Below, piece by piece: positions 27,340 to 35,574 of a DNA stretch of 64,000 bases; the stretch's first letter is position 1; every line of letters starts with the position of its first letter. Under the pieces are notes generated by a model. The model saw nothing but the letters and a program-made list of their open reading frames with translations, searched no databases and was not told the DNA's origin. The position numbers were made by a program, and so were the translations under genes. The stretch is from positions 1 through 64,000 of the forward strand of contig NZ_JMLC01000001.1 in the NCBI RefSeq assembly GCF_000686605.1. Reading direction: 5' to 3'. The DNA is from Streptococcus sobrinus DSM 20742 = ATCC 33478. GTDB taxonomy: Bacteria; Bacillota; Bacilli; Lactobacillales; Streptococcaceae.

Positions 27340-28650
27340 ATGGCCTTACCTACTGTGGCTATTGTGGGTCGCCCTAATGTGGGGAAGTCGACCCTTTTTA
27401 ATCGGATTGCGGGGGAACGCATTTCCATCGTTGAAGATGTGGAGGGCGTGACCCGCGATCGAATTTATACCAAGGCAGAATGGCTCAATCGTCAGTTCTC
27501 CATTATTGATACGGGTGGTATTGACGATGTTGATGCCCCCTTCATGGAGCAAATAAAGCACCAGGCAGATATTGCCATGACTGAAGCTGACGTCATTGTC
27601 TTTGTTGTTTCTGGCAAGGAGGGCGTGACCGATGCGGATGAATATGTGGCCAAGATTCTCTATCGGACCCACAAGCCCGTCATTCTAGCGGTCAATAAGG
27701 TGGATAATCCTGAAATGCGCAATGACATCTATGATTTTTACAGCCTGGGTCTGGGTGATCCTTATCCGCTGTCCTCGGTTCACGGGATTGGCACGGGGGA
27801 TATTCTGGATGCCATTGTCGAAAGTCTTCCGGCCCAAGAAGAGGATGATAATCCTAATATTATCAAGTTCAGCCTGATTGGCCGGCCCAATGTTGGGAAG
27901 TCCAGCCTCATCAATGCTATGCTGGGTGAAGAGCGTGTGATTGCCAGCCCTGTCGCAGGAACCACCAGGGATGCCATTGATACCGATTTCGTTGATGATG
28001 AAGGCCAGGAGTACACCATGATTGATACCGCAGGTATGCGGAAATCTGGTAAGGTCTATGAAAATACCGAGAAGTACTCTGTCATGCGGTCTATGCGGGC
28101 TATTGACCGCTCGGATGTAGTCCTCATGGTCATCAATGCTGAAGAAGGTATTCGTGACTACGATAAGCGAATTGCTGGCTTCGCCCACGAGGCAGGTAAG
28201 GGTATTATTATTGTCGTCAACAAGTGGGATACAATTAAAAAAGACAACCACACGACCAGCCAATGGGAAGAAGATATTCGGGATAATTTCCAATTCCTGA
28301 GTTATGCTCCTATCGTCTTTGTCTCGGCTGAGACCAAGCAGCGCTTGCACAAGCTGCCAGAGTTGATTAAACGTATCAGTCAGAGTCAGAATACAAGAAT
28401 TCCTTCCAGTGTCCTCAACGATGTTATCATGGATGCCGTGGCCATCAATCCGACTCCGACCGATAAGGGCAAACGCTTGAAAATCTTTTATGCGACCCAG
28501 GTTTCGGTTAAGCCACCGACCTTTGTCGTCTTCGTCAATGAAGAAGAGCTCATGCACTTTTCTTACCTGCGTTTCTTGGAAAATCAAATCCGTGAAGCCT
28601 TCGTCTTTGAAGGCACCCCCATCCATTTGATTGCCAGAAAGCGTAAATAA
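27340..28650 (+). CDS. der: Ribosome biogenesis GTPase Der (EngA)
   Basis: An essential GTPase with two consecutive G domains that matures the 50S subunit. The 436-aa length is typical. Domain 1: G1 GRPNVGKST (about 9-17), DTGG, NKVD. Domain 2: G1 GRPNVGKSS (about 183), DTAG (about 228), NKWD (about 293). A C-terminal KH-like domain (about 352-436) includes [20 protein letters not shown] (landmark). AAAGGAAATCAA precedes the ATG. A large minus-strand ORF inside it is a coding shadow. Confidence 0.98.
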   Translation: MALPTVAIVGRPNVGKSTLFNRIAGERISIVEDVEGVTRDRIYTKAEWLNRQFSIIDTGGIDDVDAPFMEQIKHQADIAMTEADVIVFVVSGKEGVTDADEYVAKILYRTHKPVILAVNKVDNPEMRNDIYDFYSLGLGDPYPLSSVHGIGTGDILDAIVESLPAQEEDDNPNIIKFSLIGRPNVGKSSLINAMLGEERVIASPVAGTTRDAIDTDFVDDEGQEYTMIDTAGMRKSGKVYENTEKYSVMRSMRAIDRSDVVLMVINAEEGIRDYDKRIAGFAHEAGKGIIIVVNKWDTIKKDNHTTSQWEEDIRDNFQFLSYAPIVFVSAETKQRLHKLPELIKRISQSQNTRIPSSVLNDVIMDAVAINPTPTDKGKRLKIFYATQVSVKPPTFVVFVNEEELMHFSYLRFLENQIREAFVFEGTPIHLIARKRK

Positions 28651-28653
28651 AGC

Positions 28654-28687
28654 AAAATCCACTTCAGATTTTTTGAAGTGGATTTTT
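28654..28687 (+). terminator. Terminator after der
   Basis: AAAATCCACTTCA and TGAAGTGGATTTTT pair around GATTTTT. The A/T tracts make it usable from both directions. Confidence 0.85.
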
Positions 28688-28750
28688 AATGGTTTACTAA
28701 TTAATTTTGATGATAAGTATTATTATTTCTGAGTCTGCCTAGCACAGAGT

Positions 28751-29335
28751 CTATTGTTCAAATTCCTTAAACAGCTTGGTTTCTCTAAAAGGCCTGATGG
28801 GCTGGGCTTGGTCGCCCTTCTTACCCAGTGATTTTTCCAGCCATTTCATATCGTACCAGTGACCGAATTTGTAGCCGGATGCCTTGAAATGGCCGACCTC
28901 CTTGAAACCCAAATGCTTGTGGAAATTCCAGCTATTATTGGTCAGATAGTCGTCAGGTTGCTCTGTGGTAGCGATGCAGGCTAGAACAGTCAAAACTCCT
29001 TGAGCCTTGAGACAGTCTTCTAGGGCTTGATAGAGGTGTCGTCCTAGTCCTTTTCCCTGAGCTTGGGGAGCCAGGTAGATGGTGGCTTCTGCTGACCATT
29101 GATAGGCCTCCCGAGGGTGAAAGGGAGAGGCATAGGCGTAGCCTAAAATATTGCCATCCGCTTGGACCAGAAGATAGGGATAAGTCTGACTGATGCCTTG
29201 CCAACGCCGACCAAATTCGACTAGGCTAGGAACCTCATATTCAAAGCTGATGGCTGTCTTTTCCACGTAGGGCCCATAGATAGCCAAAAGGTCGTCCAGG
29301 TCACTTTCTTGAACATTTCGGATTAGGATTGTCAT
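28751..29335 (-). CDS. GNAT acetyltransferase, phosphinothricin acetyltransferase-like
   Basis: A 194-aa N-acetyltransferase. It opens with MTILIRNVQESDLDDLLAIY and has the acetyl-CoA motif A AEATIYLAPQAQGKGLGRHL (about residues 80-99), where Q/R-x-x-G-x-G/A is QGKGLG. GPYVEKTAISFEYEVPS resembles the substrate region of PAT/YwnH enzymes, and HKHLGFKEVGHF matches motif B. GGAGG lies upstream of ATG 29335; a start 16 codons earlier lacks a site. The natural substrate is unknown; methionine sulfoximine or phosphinothricin analogues are typical for the family. Confidence 0.82.
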   Translation of the reverse strand: MTILIRNVQESDLDDLLAIYGPYVEKTAISFEYEVPSLVEFGRRWQGISQTYPYLLVQADGNILGYAYASPFHPREAYQWSAEATIYLAPQAQGKGLGRHLYQALEDCLKAQGVLTVLACIATTEQPDDYLTNNSWNFHKHLGFKEVGHFKASGYKFGHWYDMKWLEKSLGKKGDQAQPIRPFRETKLFKEFEQ

Positions 29336-29393
29336 GTGATTATCCTCCTTTTCTTTTAGAGTATAGCACAAAAACTTGTGCATTGTGTTTCAG

Positions 29394-29422
29394 CTGAAAA
29401 TACTAGGAGAATCTGCTATAAT
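29394..29422 (+). promoter_or_regulatory. Promoter of the SNF2 helicase gene
   Basis: CTGAAA at 29394-29399 and TATAAT at 29417-29422 are 17 bases apart with an extended TG at 29414-29415. It overlaps the upstream region of the divergent acetyltransferase gene. Confidence 0.65.
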
Positions 29423-29460
29423 GATAGGATAAGTTAGTTTAGATTGGACATGGAAAAGCT

Positions 29461-32400
29461 ATGGCAAGATTGATTCCTGGACGGGTCCGCAATGAAGGGA
29501 TTACCCTGTCCAAAGCTGGAAAAATCAACATCGTATCAACAGCTGATAAGATTATCAAGGCAGAAGTGGATGGGCTAGCCATCCAGTTCTCTTTTGATGA
29601 CGATCAGGTCAGCTGTTCTTGTCCCATGTTTGCCCAAAAAAACTACTGTCCTCATCTGGCGGCAATCGAATTCTACCTTAAGAACGATTCTGAGGGTAAA
29701 AAACTGGTCGAACAGCTAGAAAATGAAGAAGCTGGTCAAAAGAAGCAGGAGAAGCTACATTCCTTCGGCAGTTTATTTTTGGATGGTCTAGCGGTTAATG
29801 AAGATGATAGTCTCAGGTACCGCCTATCGGTCTCAGGTGAGCAGGATTTGTATTCGTCTGCTATCTGGTGGACCATCCACATCAATCGCCTGCCGGATGA
29901 GCGCTCTTATATCATCAGAGATATTAGGAATTTTCTGCAGGTCTTAAAGCGAGAAGAAGCCTACCAAATCGGGAAAAACTACTTCGAGCCAATTTCCTAC
30001 TTGCAGTTTGATGAGGCCAGTCAGGAGTTTTTAGACTTTCTCTGGCGTCTAATTCCTGATGAAGACCTCAGCCATTTGGACTTTCTCTTGCCCAATCGCG
30101 GTCGGCATTTGAATCTCCCCAGAGGCTTCTTTGAAGAAGGAATCCAGCTCATGCAGGATCTCTACGATTTCCATCTAAGTATTAGCAATCGCGATTACAA
30201 GGAAGTTTATTTCAAGGAGCTGACTGGTGAGGATGATCTCTTTCATTTTAGGGTCCTAGTTCACCGCCAGTCTCTAGAATTAGTCATTTCGGAGAAGGCG
30301 AGTCAGGCTTACTTTGATCAGACCTTCCTGCTCTTACGTCAAACCTTCTATCATTTGACTGACAAGCAGAGAAAACTGGTCAAGGCCATCAGGGGGCTAA
30401 TGATTGATCAGGACTTGAACAAGCATGTTCATTTCAATCTTGAGGACCAGGGGAAATTGGCAGCTAGCCTGCTGGACTTCGCCGAAATCGGTCAGGTTGA
30501 GGCTCCAAAATCCTTTGCGATTAGAGATTTTCGTCCGATTTTTAATCTTGATATCTCGGCCAGCAAAGAAATTCTTTTAGACCTGGTCTATGATTACGGT
30601 GGCCTTTTGGTCAAAAATAGGGAAGACTTGCAGGAGCTTCCCTTTACCAGCAACTTTAAACGTGAAGAGCGCATCAGTCATGTCTTGGCTAGCGAAGGTT
30701 TTATGGGACATTTTTCTGCCCGCCATCTGCCTGTTCATGATGAAGAGCTCTACGCTTTCTTCACTCGAACCATTCCTCATCTGGAGCGTCTGGGTCAAGT
30801 TAATCTGAGTCGGGCTTTGGATGACTTGTGGACTTATGAAAGTCCTCAAATTAAGGTGGCCAGAGAGAAGGGCTTATTGGATGTCTCTTTTGATTTTTCA
30901 TCCATCTATGAAGGTGACATTAACCAGGCTTTGCAAGCCCTCTTCAAGAATGAATCATATTATATTAGTGATCGAGGCCAGCTGGTTGTTTTTGATGAGG
31001 AAACGCAGAAGGTTAGCCAGGCCCTGAAAAATCTGCGAGCCAAGTCTTTGGACAATGGTCATCTTCAACTGGGGAACCTGGCAGCCTTTCAGCTTTCTGA
31101 GTTCTTTCAAGATTCTAAACGAGTTGATTTTTCTAAGGATTTCCAGCAACTGGCCTATGATTTGAGGCACCCTGAGGCCTTTGAAGTTCCAAGTCTTTCG
31201 GTTAAGGCTAATTTACGGGATTACCAGTTGATGGGAATCAAGTGGATGTCAATGTTGGATAGCTATGGCTTTGGGGGTATTCTGGCGGATGATATGGGGT
31301 TGGGAAAGACCTTGCAGACCATTGCCTTTTTGACAATCAAGTTGACTCAGGCAACAAGGGCCCTAATCTTATCACCTTCAAGTCTGATTTACAACTGGAA
31401 GGACGAGTTTACCAAGTTTGCTCCTGGTGTGGATGTGGCGGTTTCCTATGGCCTAAAACAGGACCGATTAGATGTGATTGCTGAGGGACATCAGATCACT
31501 GTTACTTCCTATGCCTCCTTCCGTCAGGATTTCGACAACTATCAGGCTGGTCACTATGATTATTTGATTTTGGATGAAGCTCAGGTCATGAAGAACACCC
31601 AAACCAAGATTTCTCAAAACCTAAGAGATTTTGAAGTGGGTAATTGCTTTGCCCTGTCAGGGACTCCGATTGAAAATAAACTAATGGAAATCTGGTCCAT
31701 ATTTCAAATTGTCCTGCCTGGTTTACTGCCTAGCAAGAAAGAATTCTCAAAATTAGATGCCAAGCAGGTTACCCAGTACATTAAGCCTTTCGTTATGCGG
31801 CGAAAGAAGGAAGACGTTCTGCCGGAACTGCCTGATTTAACAGAAACTACCTACTATAATGAATTGGGTGATAAGCAAAAGGCCATCTATTTGGCCCAAC
31901 TCCGGCAGATTCAGGAGAGTGTTCGCCAATCCAGTGATGCTGAGCTTAACCGCCAGAAAATCCAAATTCTATCTGGAATTACTCGTCTGCGGCAAATTTG
32001 CGATACCCCAGCCCTTTTTATGGACTATCAAGGAGCTAGTGGAAAGATTGACAGTCTGCGCCAATTGTTGAGCCAAATTCAGGAGAGTGGTCACCGAACC
32101 CTGATATTCTCACAATTTCGTGATATGTTGGATATTGCTGAAGAAGAGGTGGCTCAACTGGGCATGACCAGCTACAAAATTACAGGCTCTACTCCGGCTG
32201 AGACTAGGCAGGAGATGACTAAGGCTTTTAATAACGGCAGTAAGGATGTCTTCTTGGTGTCACTTAAAGCTGGCGGTGTTGGCCTCAATCTGACTGGAGC
32301 AGATACGGTCATTTTGATTGACCTTTGGTGGAATCCAGCTGTAGAGATGCAGGCCATCAGTCGGGCTCACCGACTAGGACAAAAGGAAAAAGTTGAAGTC

Positions 32401-32553
32401 TATCGTCTTATTACTAGAGGAACCATCGAAGAAAAAATCCTTGAATTGCAGGATTCCAAGAAGAATTTGGTGACAACTGTGTTGGATGGTGATGAAAGTC
32501 GCTCTAATATGACCATTGAAGAAATCAAAGAGATTTTAGGTTTGAATGGTTAA
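29461..32553 (+). CDS. SNF2-family helicase with SWIM zinc finger
   Basis: A 1030-aa ATP-dependent DNA translocase. Order: SWIM zinc finger near residues 50-65 (CSCPMFAQKNYCPHLAAIEF, ligands CxC...CxH), a long bacterial SNF2-associated region (about 100-560), then the helicase core. Core motifs: I ADDMGLGKTLQT (about 610), Ia ILSPSSLIYNW, II LDEAQVMKN (about 705), III ALSGTPIEN, and the second lobe with VFLVSLKAGGVGLNLTGAD (about 930) and AISRAHRLGQ (about 965). The streptococcal copy is chromosomal core. Its cellular role is unknown; nucleic-acid remodelling is likely. No nuclease or methylase partner adjoins. Confidence 0.92.
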   Translation: MARLIPGRVRNEGITLSKAGKINIVSTADKIIKAEVDGLAIQFSFDDDQVSCSCPMFAQKNYCPHLAAIEFYLKNDSEGKKLVEQLENEEAGQKKQEKLHSFGSLFLDGLAVNEDDSLRYRLSVSGEQDLYSSAIWWTIHINRLPDERSYIIRDIRNFLQVLKREEAYQIGKNYFEPISYLQFDEASQEFLDFLWRLIPDEDLSHLDFLLPNRGRHLNLPRGFFEEGIQLMQDLYDFHLSISNRDYKEVYFKELTGEDDLFHFRVLVHRQSLELVISEKASQAYFDQTFLLLRQTFYHLTDKQRKLVKAIRGLMIDQDLNKHVHFNLEDQGKLAASLLDFAEIGQVEAPKSFAIRDFRPIFNLDISASKEILLDLVYDYGGLLVKNREDLQELPFTSNFKREERISHVLASEGFMGHFSARHLPVHDEELYAFFTRTIPHLERLGQVNLSRALDDLWTYESPQIKVAREKGLLDVSFDFSSIYEGDINQALQALFKNESYYISDRGQLVVFDEETQKVSQALKNLRAKSLDNGHLQLGNLAAFQLSEFFQDSKRVDFSKDFQQLAYDLRHPEAFEVPSLSVKANLRDYQLMGIKWMSMLDSYGFGGILADDMGLGKTLQTIAFLTIKLTQATRALILSPSSLIYNWKDEFTKFAPGVDVAVSYGLKQDRLDVIAEGHQITVTSYASFRQDFDNYQAGHYDYLILDEAQVMKNTQTKISQNLRDFEVGNCFALSGTPIENKLMEIWSIFQIVLPGLLPSKKEFSKLDAKQVTQYIKPFVMRRKKEDVLPELPDLTETTYYNELGDKQKAIYLAQLRQIQESVRQSSDAELNRQKIQILSGITRLRQICDTPALFMDYQGASGKIDSLRQLLSQIQESGHRTLIFSQFRDMLDIAEEEVAQLGMTSYKITGSTPAETRQEMTKAFNNGSKDVFLVSLKAGGVGLNLTGADTVILIDLWWNPAVEMQAISRAHRLGQKEKVEVYRLITRGTIEEKILELQDSKKNLVTTVLDGDESRSNMTIEEIKEILGLNG

Positions 32554-32560
32554 TAACCTT

Positions 32561-32588
32561 TTGACATGCGACCTATTTAAGGTATAAT
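32561..32588 (+). promoter_or_regulatory. Promoter before the 217-aa unknown gene
   Basis: TTGACA at 32561-32566 and TATAAT at 32583-32588 are both perfect, with 16-base spacing. Confidence 0.85.
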
Positions 32589-32634
32589 AGAAATGTTAGA
32601 GCCATGCTCGAATAAATTGGGGGAAGTTAGATTT

Positions 32635-33288
32635 ATGGCTAGAAAGAAACATCAGTTTCCGCTCGTCGGAGACGATGAGTCGGTAATAGCAGCAGCTCCT
32701 CAAATGCGGCTGTACGACAATGAAGATTTAATTAATAATATTCATGGTGATTATCACGATAAGCCTTATTTAAATCAAGAAGAAAATTCTGGCGAGGCTA
32801 CTCGTGCTTATCCTAGCTCTAGTCCAACTCCTGCAAATGACATTAGAGCAGGGAAGACCTATGCGGAATTGGCAAGGGAAGAAGCACGGCAAGACTTGAA
32901 GCGCAAACGTCAATCCTTCATTGCTAAAGAGGCTAAGATTCCTAGCAAGCCAAATTTCCAACATCGTGAACAAGTGGCTCAGCCAAAGACCAAGTCAGTG
33001 GCTCCTGCTAAGCCAACTCTTTTTTTTAATGGTAAGTCAGCCCGTTCCAATGATGACTTGCCTGTCAATGAGTTGGCCCGCTTTAGTAAGAATTTACATC
33101 AAGACCGGTATATTTTGGCTGAATTGCCCAAGGTCTATAAGGAGCCAAGCAATCCGAGTCAACAAAAGGTTAAGAAAAATAACTATGACTTTTTAAAACG
33201 CAGTCAAATCTATAACCAGGATGAAATTAGGCAACAGAGAACTCATCAGCTTGCCAAAGAATTAAACCTGATGGTCGATGAGGAGTGA
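32635..33288 (+). CDS. Unrecognised cytoplasmic protein, charged and low complexity
   Basis: A 217-aa protein starting MARKKHQFPLVGDDESV. It has no signal peptide or membrane segment. It is rich in Lys, Gln, Asn, Pro and Ser, with a basic middle (AREEARQDLKRKRQSFIAKE, about residues 82-101), a proline-rich linker, and a C-terminal helical part ending HQLAKELNLMVDEE. I do not recognise a family. GGGGGAAG precedes ATG 32635; the upstream ATG at 32593 lies too near the -10 box. It has its own strong promoter, and a hairpin follows. In streptococci such a gene is common between snf and murC. Confidence 0.7.
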   Translation: MARKKHQFPLVGDDESVIAAAPQMRLYDNEDLINNIHGDYHDKPYLNQEENSGEATRAYPSSSPTPANDIRAGKTYAELAREEARQDLKRKRQSFIAKEAKIPSKPNFQHREQVAQPKTKSVAPAKPTLFFNGKSARSNDDLPVNELARFSKNLHQDRYILAELPKVYKEPSNPSQQKVKKNNYDFLKRSQIYNQDEIRQQRTHQLAKELNLMVDEE

Positions 33289-33290
33289 AA

Positions 33291-33326
33291 GGAAACTTCG
33301 CTGATGAAACGATTAGCGAAGTTTCC
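33291..33326 (+). terminator. Perfect hairpin right after the unknown gene
   Basis: GGAAACTTCGCT and AGCGAAGTTTCC form a 12-bp stem starting three bases after the stop. The tail TATTGGTTAA is poor in T, so termination may be weak. Confidence 0.6.
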
Positions 33327-33589
33327 TATTGGTTAATCGTATACAGTTTAATACTTAGCTGAGCTAGGTGTGAAAACTGGACTTACCGTGAGCCCCTCGT
33401 TCTATCGCCAATTAACTGCTAAAGATTTTAATCTAGCCCCACCAAACAACTGTGTGGAGGTGAGACTAAAACAGTCAGTGGCTTGTTTTAGTCTAATATC
33501 ATGAAAGTAGAAAGTGAGGGAAAATGGTGGTTACCCTATATCAATTGAGCCTCACTGCTTTCGTCCCCTCTTAATTTTAAGGAGAAACC
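33327..33589 (+). repeat. Hairpin-rich intergenic region upstream of murC
   Basis: No gene is seen. AGACTAAAACA/TGTTTTAGTCT (33464-33494) and AGTGAGG/CCTCACT (33513-33556, extendable with GAAAGT/CTTTC) follow GGAGGTGAGA, the same module order as GGGGGTGAGA plus two hairpins at about 7485-7590. AAGGAGAAACC at the end is the murC ribosome site. Confidence 0.5.
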
Positions 33590-34921
33590 ATGTCAAAAAC
33601 CTATCATTTTATCGGAATTAAAGGCTCTGGAATGAGCGCCCTAGCTCTGATGCTACATCAAATGGGCTACGAGGTTCAGGGATCAGATGTTGAGAAGTAT
33701 TACTTTACGCAACGGGGCTTAGAACAAGCTGGTATCAAGATTTTACCCTTTGATGAAAAGAATATCACAGCAGATGTTGAGCTAATCGCTGGAAATGCCT
33801 TTCGTGAAGATAATAATGTAGAAGTTGCCTATGCCCTGCATAATGGTTTTTCCTTTAAACGGTACCATGAATTCTTAGGTGATTTCATGAATCAATTTAT
33901 CAGTTTAGGAGTAGCCGGTTCTCATGGCAAGACCTCAACAACAGGCCTGTTGTCTCATGTTTTACGCAATATCACTGATACTTCCTTCTTGATTGGTGAT
34001 GGTACAGGACGGGGTTCAAAGAACAGTCGGTACTTTGTTTTTGAAGCGGATGAATACGAACGTCACTTCATGCCCTATCATCCGGCTTATTCCATTATCA
34101 CCAATGTCGACTTCGACCATCCAGATTACTTTACTTCGATTGATGACGTCTTCTCGGCCTTTGATGATTATGCCAAACAGGTGCAAAAGGGACTCTTTGT
34201 CTATGGGGAAGATTCTTACTTGCGGAAAATCACCAGTCCAGCACCGATTTATTATTATGGTTTTGAGGACAATGATGATTTCGTAGCTTACGATATTGTT
34301 CGGACCACTCACGGTTCAGACTTCAAGGTCAAACATGACGGACAAGACTTAGGGACCTTCCATGTTCCAGCCTTTGGTCGTCATAACATTCTGAATGCGA
34401 CAGCTGTTATTGCTAACCTCTATGTCGCTGGTTTCAATATGGAATTGGTGGCTCAGCACCTGAGAACCTTCAATGGGGTTAAACGTCGCTTTACAGAAAA
34501 AATCGTTAACGATACCATCATCATTGACGACTTTGCCCACCATCCAACAGAAATCATTGCCACCTTGGATGCAGCCCGCCAGAAGTACCCATCCAAGGAG
34601 ATTGTGGCCATTTTCCAACCGCACACCTTCACACGGACCATTGCCCTCTTAGATGAATTTGCGGAAGCTCTCAATGAGGCTGACAGCGTCTATTTGGCTC
34701 AAATTTACGGTTCTGCCCGTGAACGTGATAACGGTCAGGTTAAGGTTGAAGATTTGGCGGCAAAGATTAAAAAGCCAGCCCAGGTTGTGACTGTTGAGAA
34801 TGTTTCTCCGCTTTTAGATCATGATAATGCTGTCTATGTTTTTATGGGGGCTGGGGACATCCAACTCTACGAGCGTTCCTTTGAAGAATTGGTTGCTAAT
34901 CTAGCGGCCAATACGCAATAA
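33590..34921 (+). CDS. murC: UDP-N-acetylmuramate--L-alanine ligase
   Basis: MurC adds L-alanine to UDP-MurNAc using ATP, an early cytoplasmic step of peptidoglycan synthesis. The 443-aa protein has the UDP-binding glycine motif [13 protein letters not shown] near residue 6, the P-loop [13 protein letters not shown] (about 105-117), [10 protein letters not shown] near 150, the central [20 protein letters not shown] near 265 and [10 protein letters not shown] near 308. AAGGAG precedes the ATG. A terminator follows. Confidence 0.98.
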   Translation: MSKTYHFIGIKGSGMSALALMLHQMGYEVQGSDVEKYYFTQRGLEQAGIKILPFDEKNITADVELIAGNAFREDNNVEVAYALHNGFSFKRYHEFLGDFMNQFISLGVAGSHGKTSTTGLLSHVLRNITDTSFLIGDGTGRGSKNSRYFVFEADEYERHFMPYHPAYSIITNVDFDHPDYFTSIDDVFSAFDDYAKQVQKGLFVYGEDSYLRKITSPAPIYYYGFEDNDDFVAYDIVRTTHGSDFKVKHDGQDLGTFHVPAFGRHNILNATAVIANLYVAGFNMELVAQHLRTFNGVKRRFTEKIVNDTIIIDDFAHHPTEIIATLDAARQKYPSKEIVAIFQPHTFTRTIALLDEFAEALNEADSVYLAQIYGSARERDNGQVKVEDLAAKIKKPAQVVTVENVSPLLDHDNAVYVFMGAGDIQLYERSFEELVANLAANTQ

Positions 34922-34932
34922 TAAAAGATAAT

Positions 34933-34962
34933 ATGAAAAACTGGGCATCCCCAGTTTTTCAT
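34933..34962 (+). terminator. Terminator after murC
   Basis: ATGAAAAACTGGG and CCCAGTTTTTCAT pair around CATC. The stem is U-rich in its own 3' arm, and the GNAT gene starts 14 bases later, so read-through is possible. Confidence 0.7.
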
Positions 34963-34976
34963 TTATAGGAGGTATA

Positions 34977-35462
34977 ATGCTGATTAGAAAAGTAAACCCC
35001 GAGGATTTCGGGGAGATTATGGATATTGAGGAAGTTAATTTCTCGGAAGAAGAGGTAGCCAGTGCAAAGGCAATGAAGGAGCGGATTGAAGTCATTCCCG
35101 ACACTTTCTTGGTTGCTGAAATTGCTGGACGGATAACTGGTTACCTGGTCGGTCCTGTCACCCAGAAACGCTATCTAACTGATGATTTGTTTGAGAATGT
35201 TGTCTCCAATCCAGCAAGCGGTGGTTTTATCCAGATTCAGTCCCTATCGGTAGCACCAAAATTTGCGGGCCAAGGAATCGGTACAGCTCTCTTAGCTGCC
35301 TTAAAGGATTTGGCTCTAGCCCAGAACCGTGATGGTATTAGCCTGACCTGTCATAGTGAATTGATTCCTTATTATGAGATGAATGGTTTTAGCGATGAAG
35401 GCCCATCAGATTCTAACCACGGTGGTAGCCTCTGGAACAATATGGTCTGGGAAAATAGGTGA
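34977..35462 (+). CDS. GNAT family N-acetyltransferase
   Basis: A 161-aa acetyltransferase whose substrate is unknown. It begins MLIRKVNPEDFGEIMDIEE. The acetyl-CoA motif A is IQSLSVAPKFAGQGIGTALL (about residues 85-104, with QGIGT), followed by the motif B region ELIPYYEMNGFSDEG (about 128). The layout resembles arylalkylamine N-acetyltransferase-like members of the family. AGGAGG lies six bases upstream of ATG. It sits between murC and the mltG promoter, possibly in the murC unit. Confidence 0.85.
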   Translation: MLIRKVNPEDFGEIMDIEEVNFSEEEVASAKAMKERIEVIPDTFLVAEIAGRITGYLVGPVTQKRYLTDDLFENVVSNPASGGFIQIQSLSVAPKFAGQGIGTALLAALKDLALAQNRDGISLTCHSELIPYYEMNGFSDEGPSDSNHGGSLWNNMVWENR

Positions 35463-35515
35463 ACTTTCCTTATCTCAAGTCAAGTGTTACGCCTTAGTGA
35501 CAAACCTTGTTAAAT

Positions 35516-35544
35516 TTGCATTTACCATTAATTTAAGATATAAT
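35516..35544 (+). promoter_or_regulatory. mltG promoter
   Basis: TTGCAT at 35516-35521 and TATAAT at 35539-35544, spacing 17, lie about 30 bases before the start. Confidence 0.75.
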
Positions 35545-35574
35545 GGCGACTGATAACTATGAGGAGGAGAAGCT

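Noticed and set aside
27685-28662. 325-codon minus-strand ORF opposite der
   Set aside because: It lies entirely antisense to the clear Der gene, has no ribosome site and shows no family motif; it reflects codon bias of der.
29461-32553. SNF2 helicase as part of a defence system
   Set aside because: No nuclease, methylase or other defence partner adjoins, and the gene is a usual streptococcal core gene.
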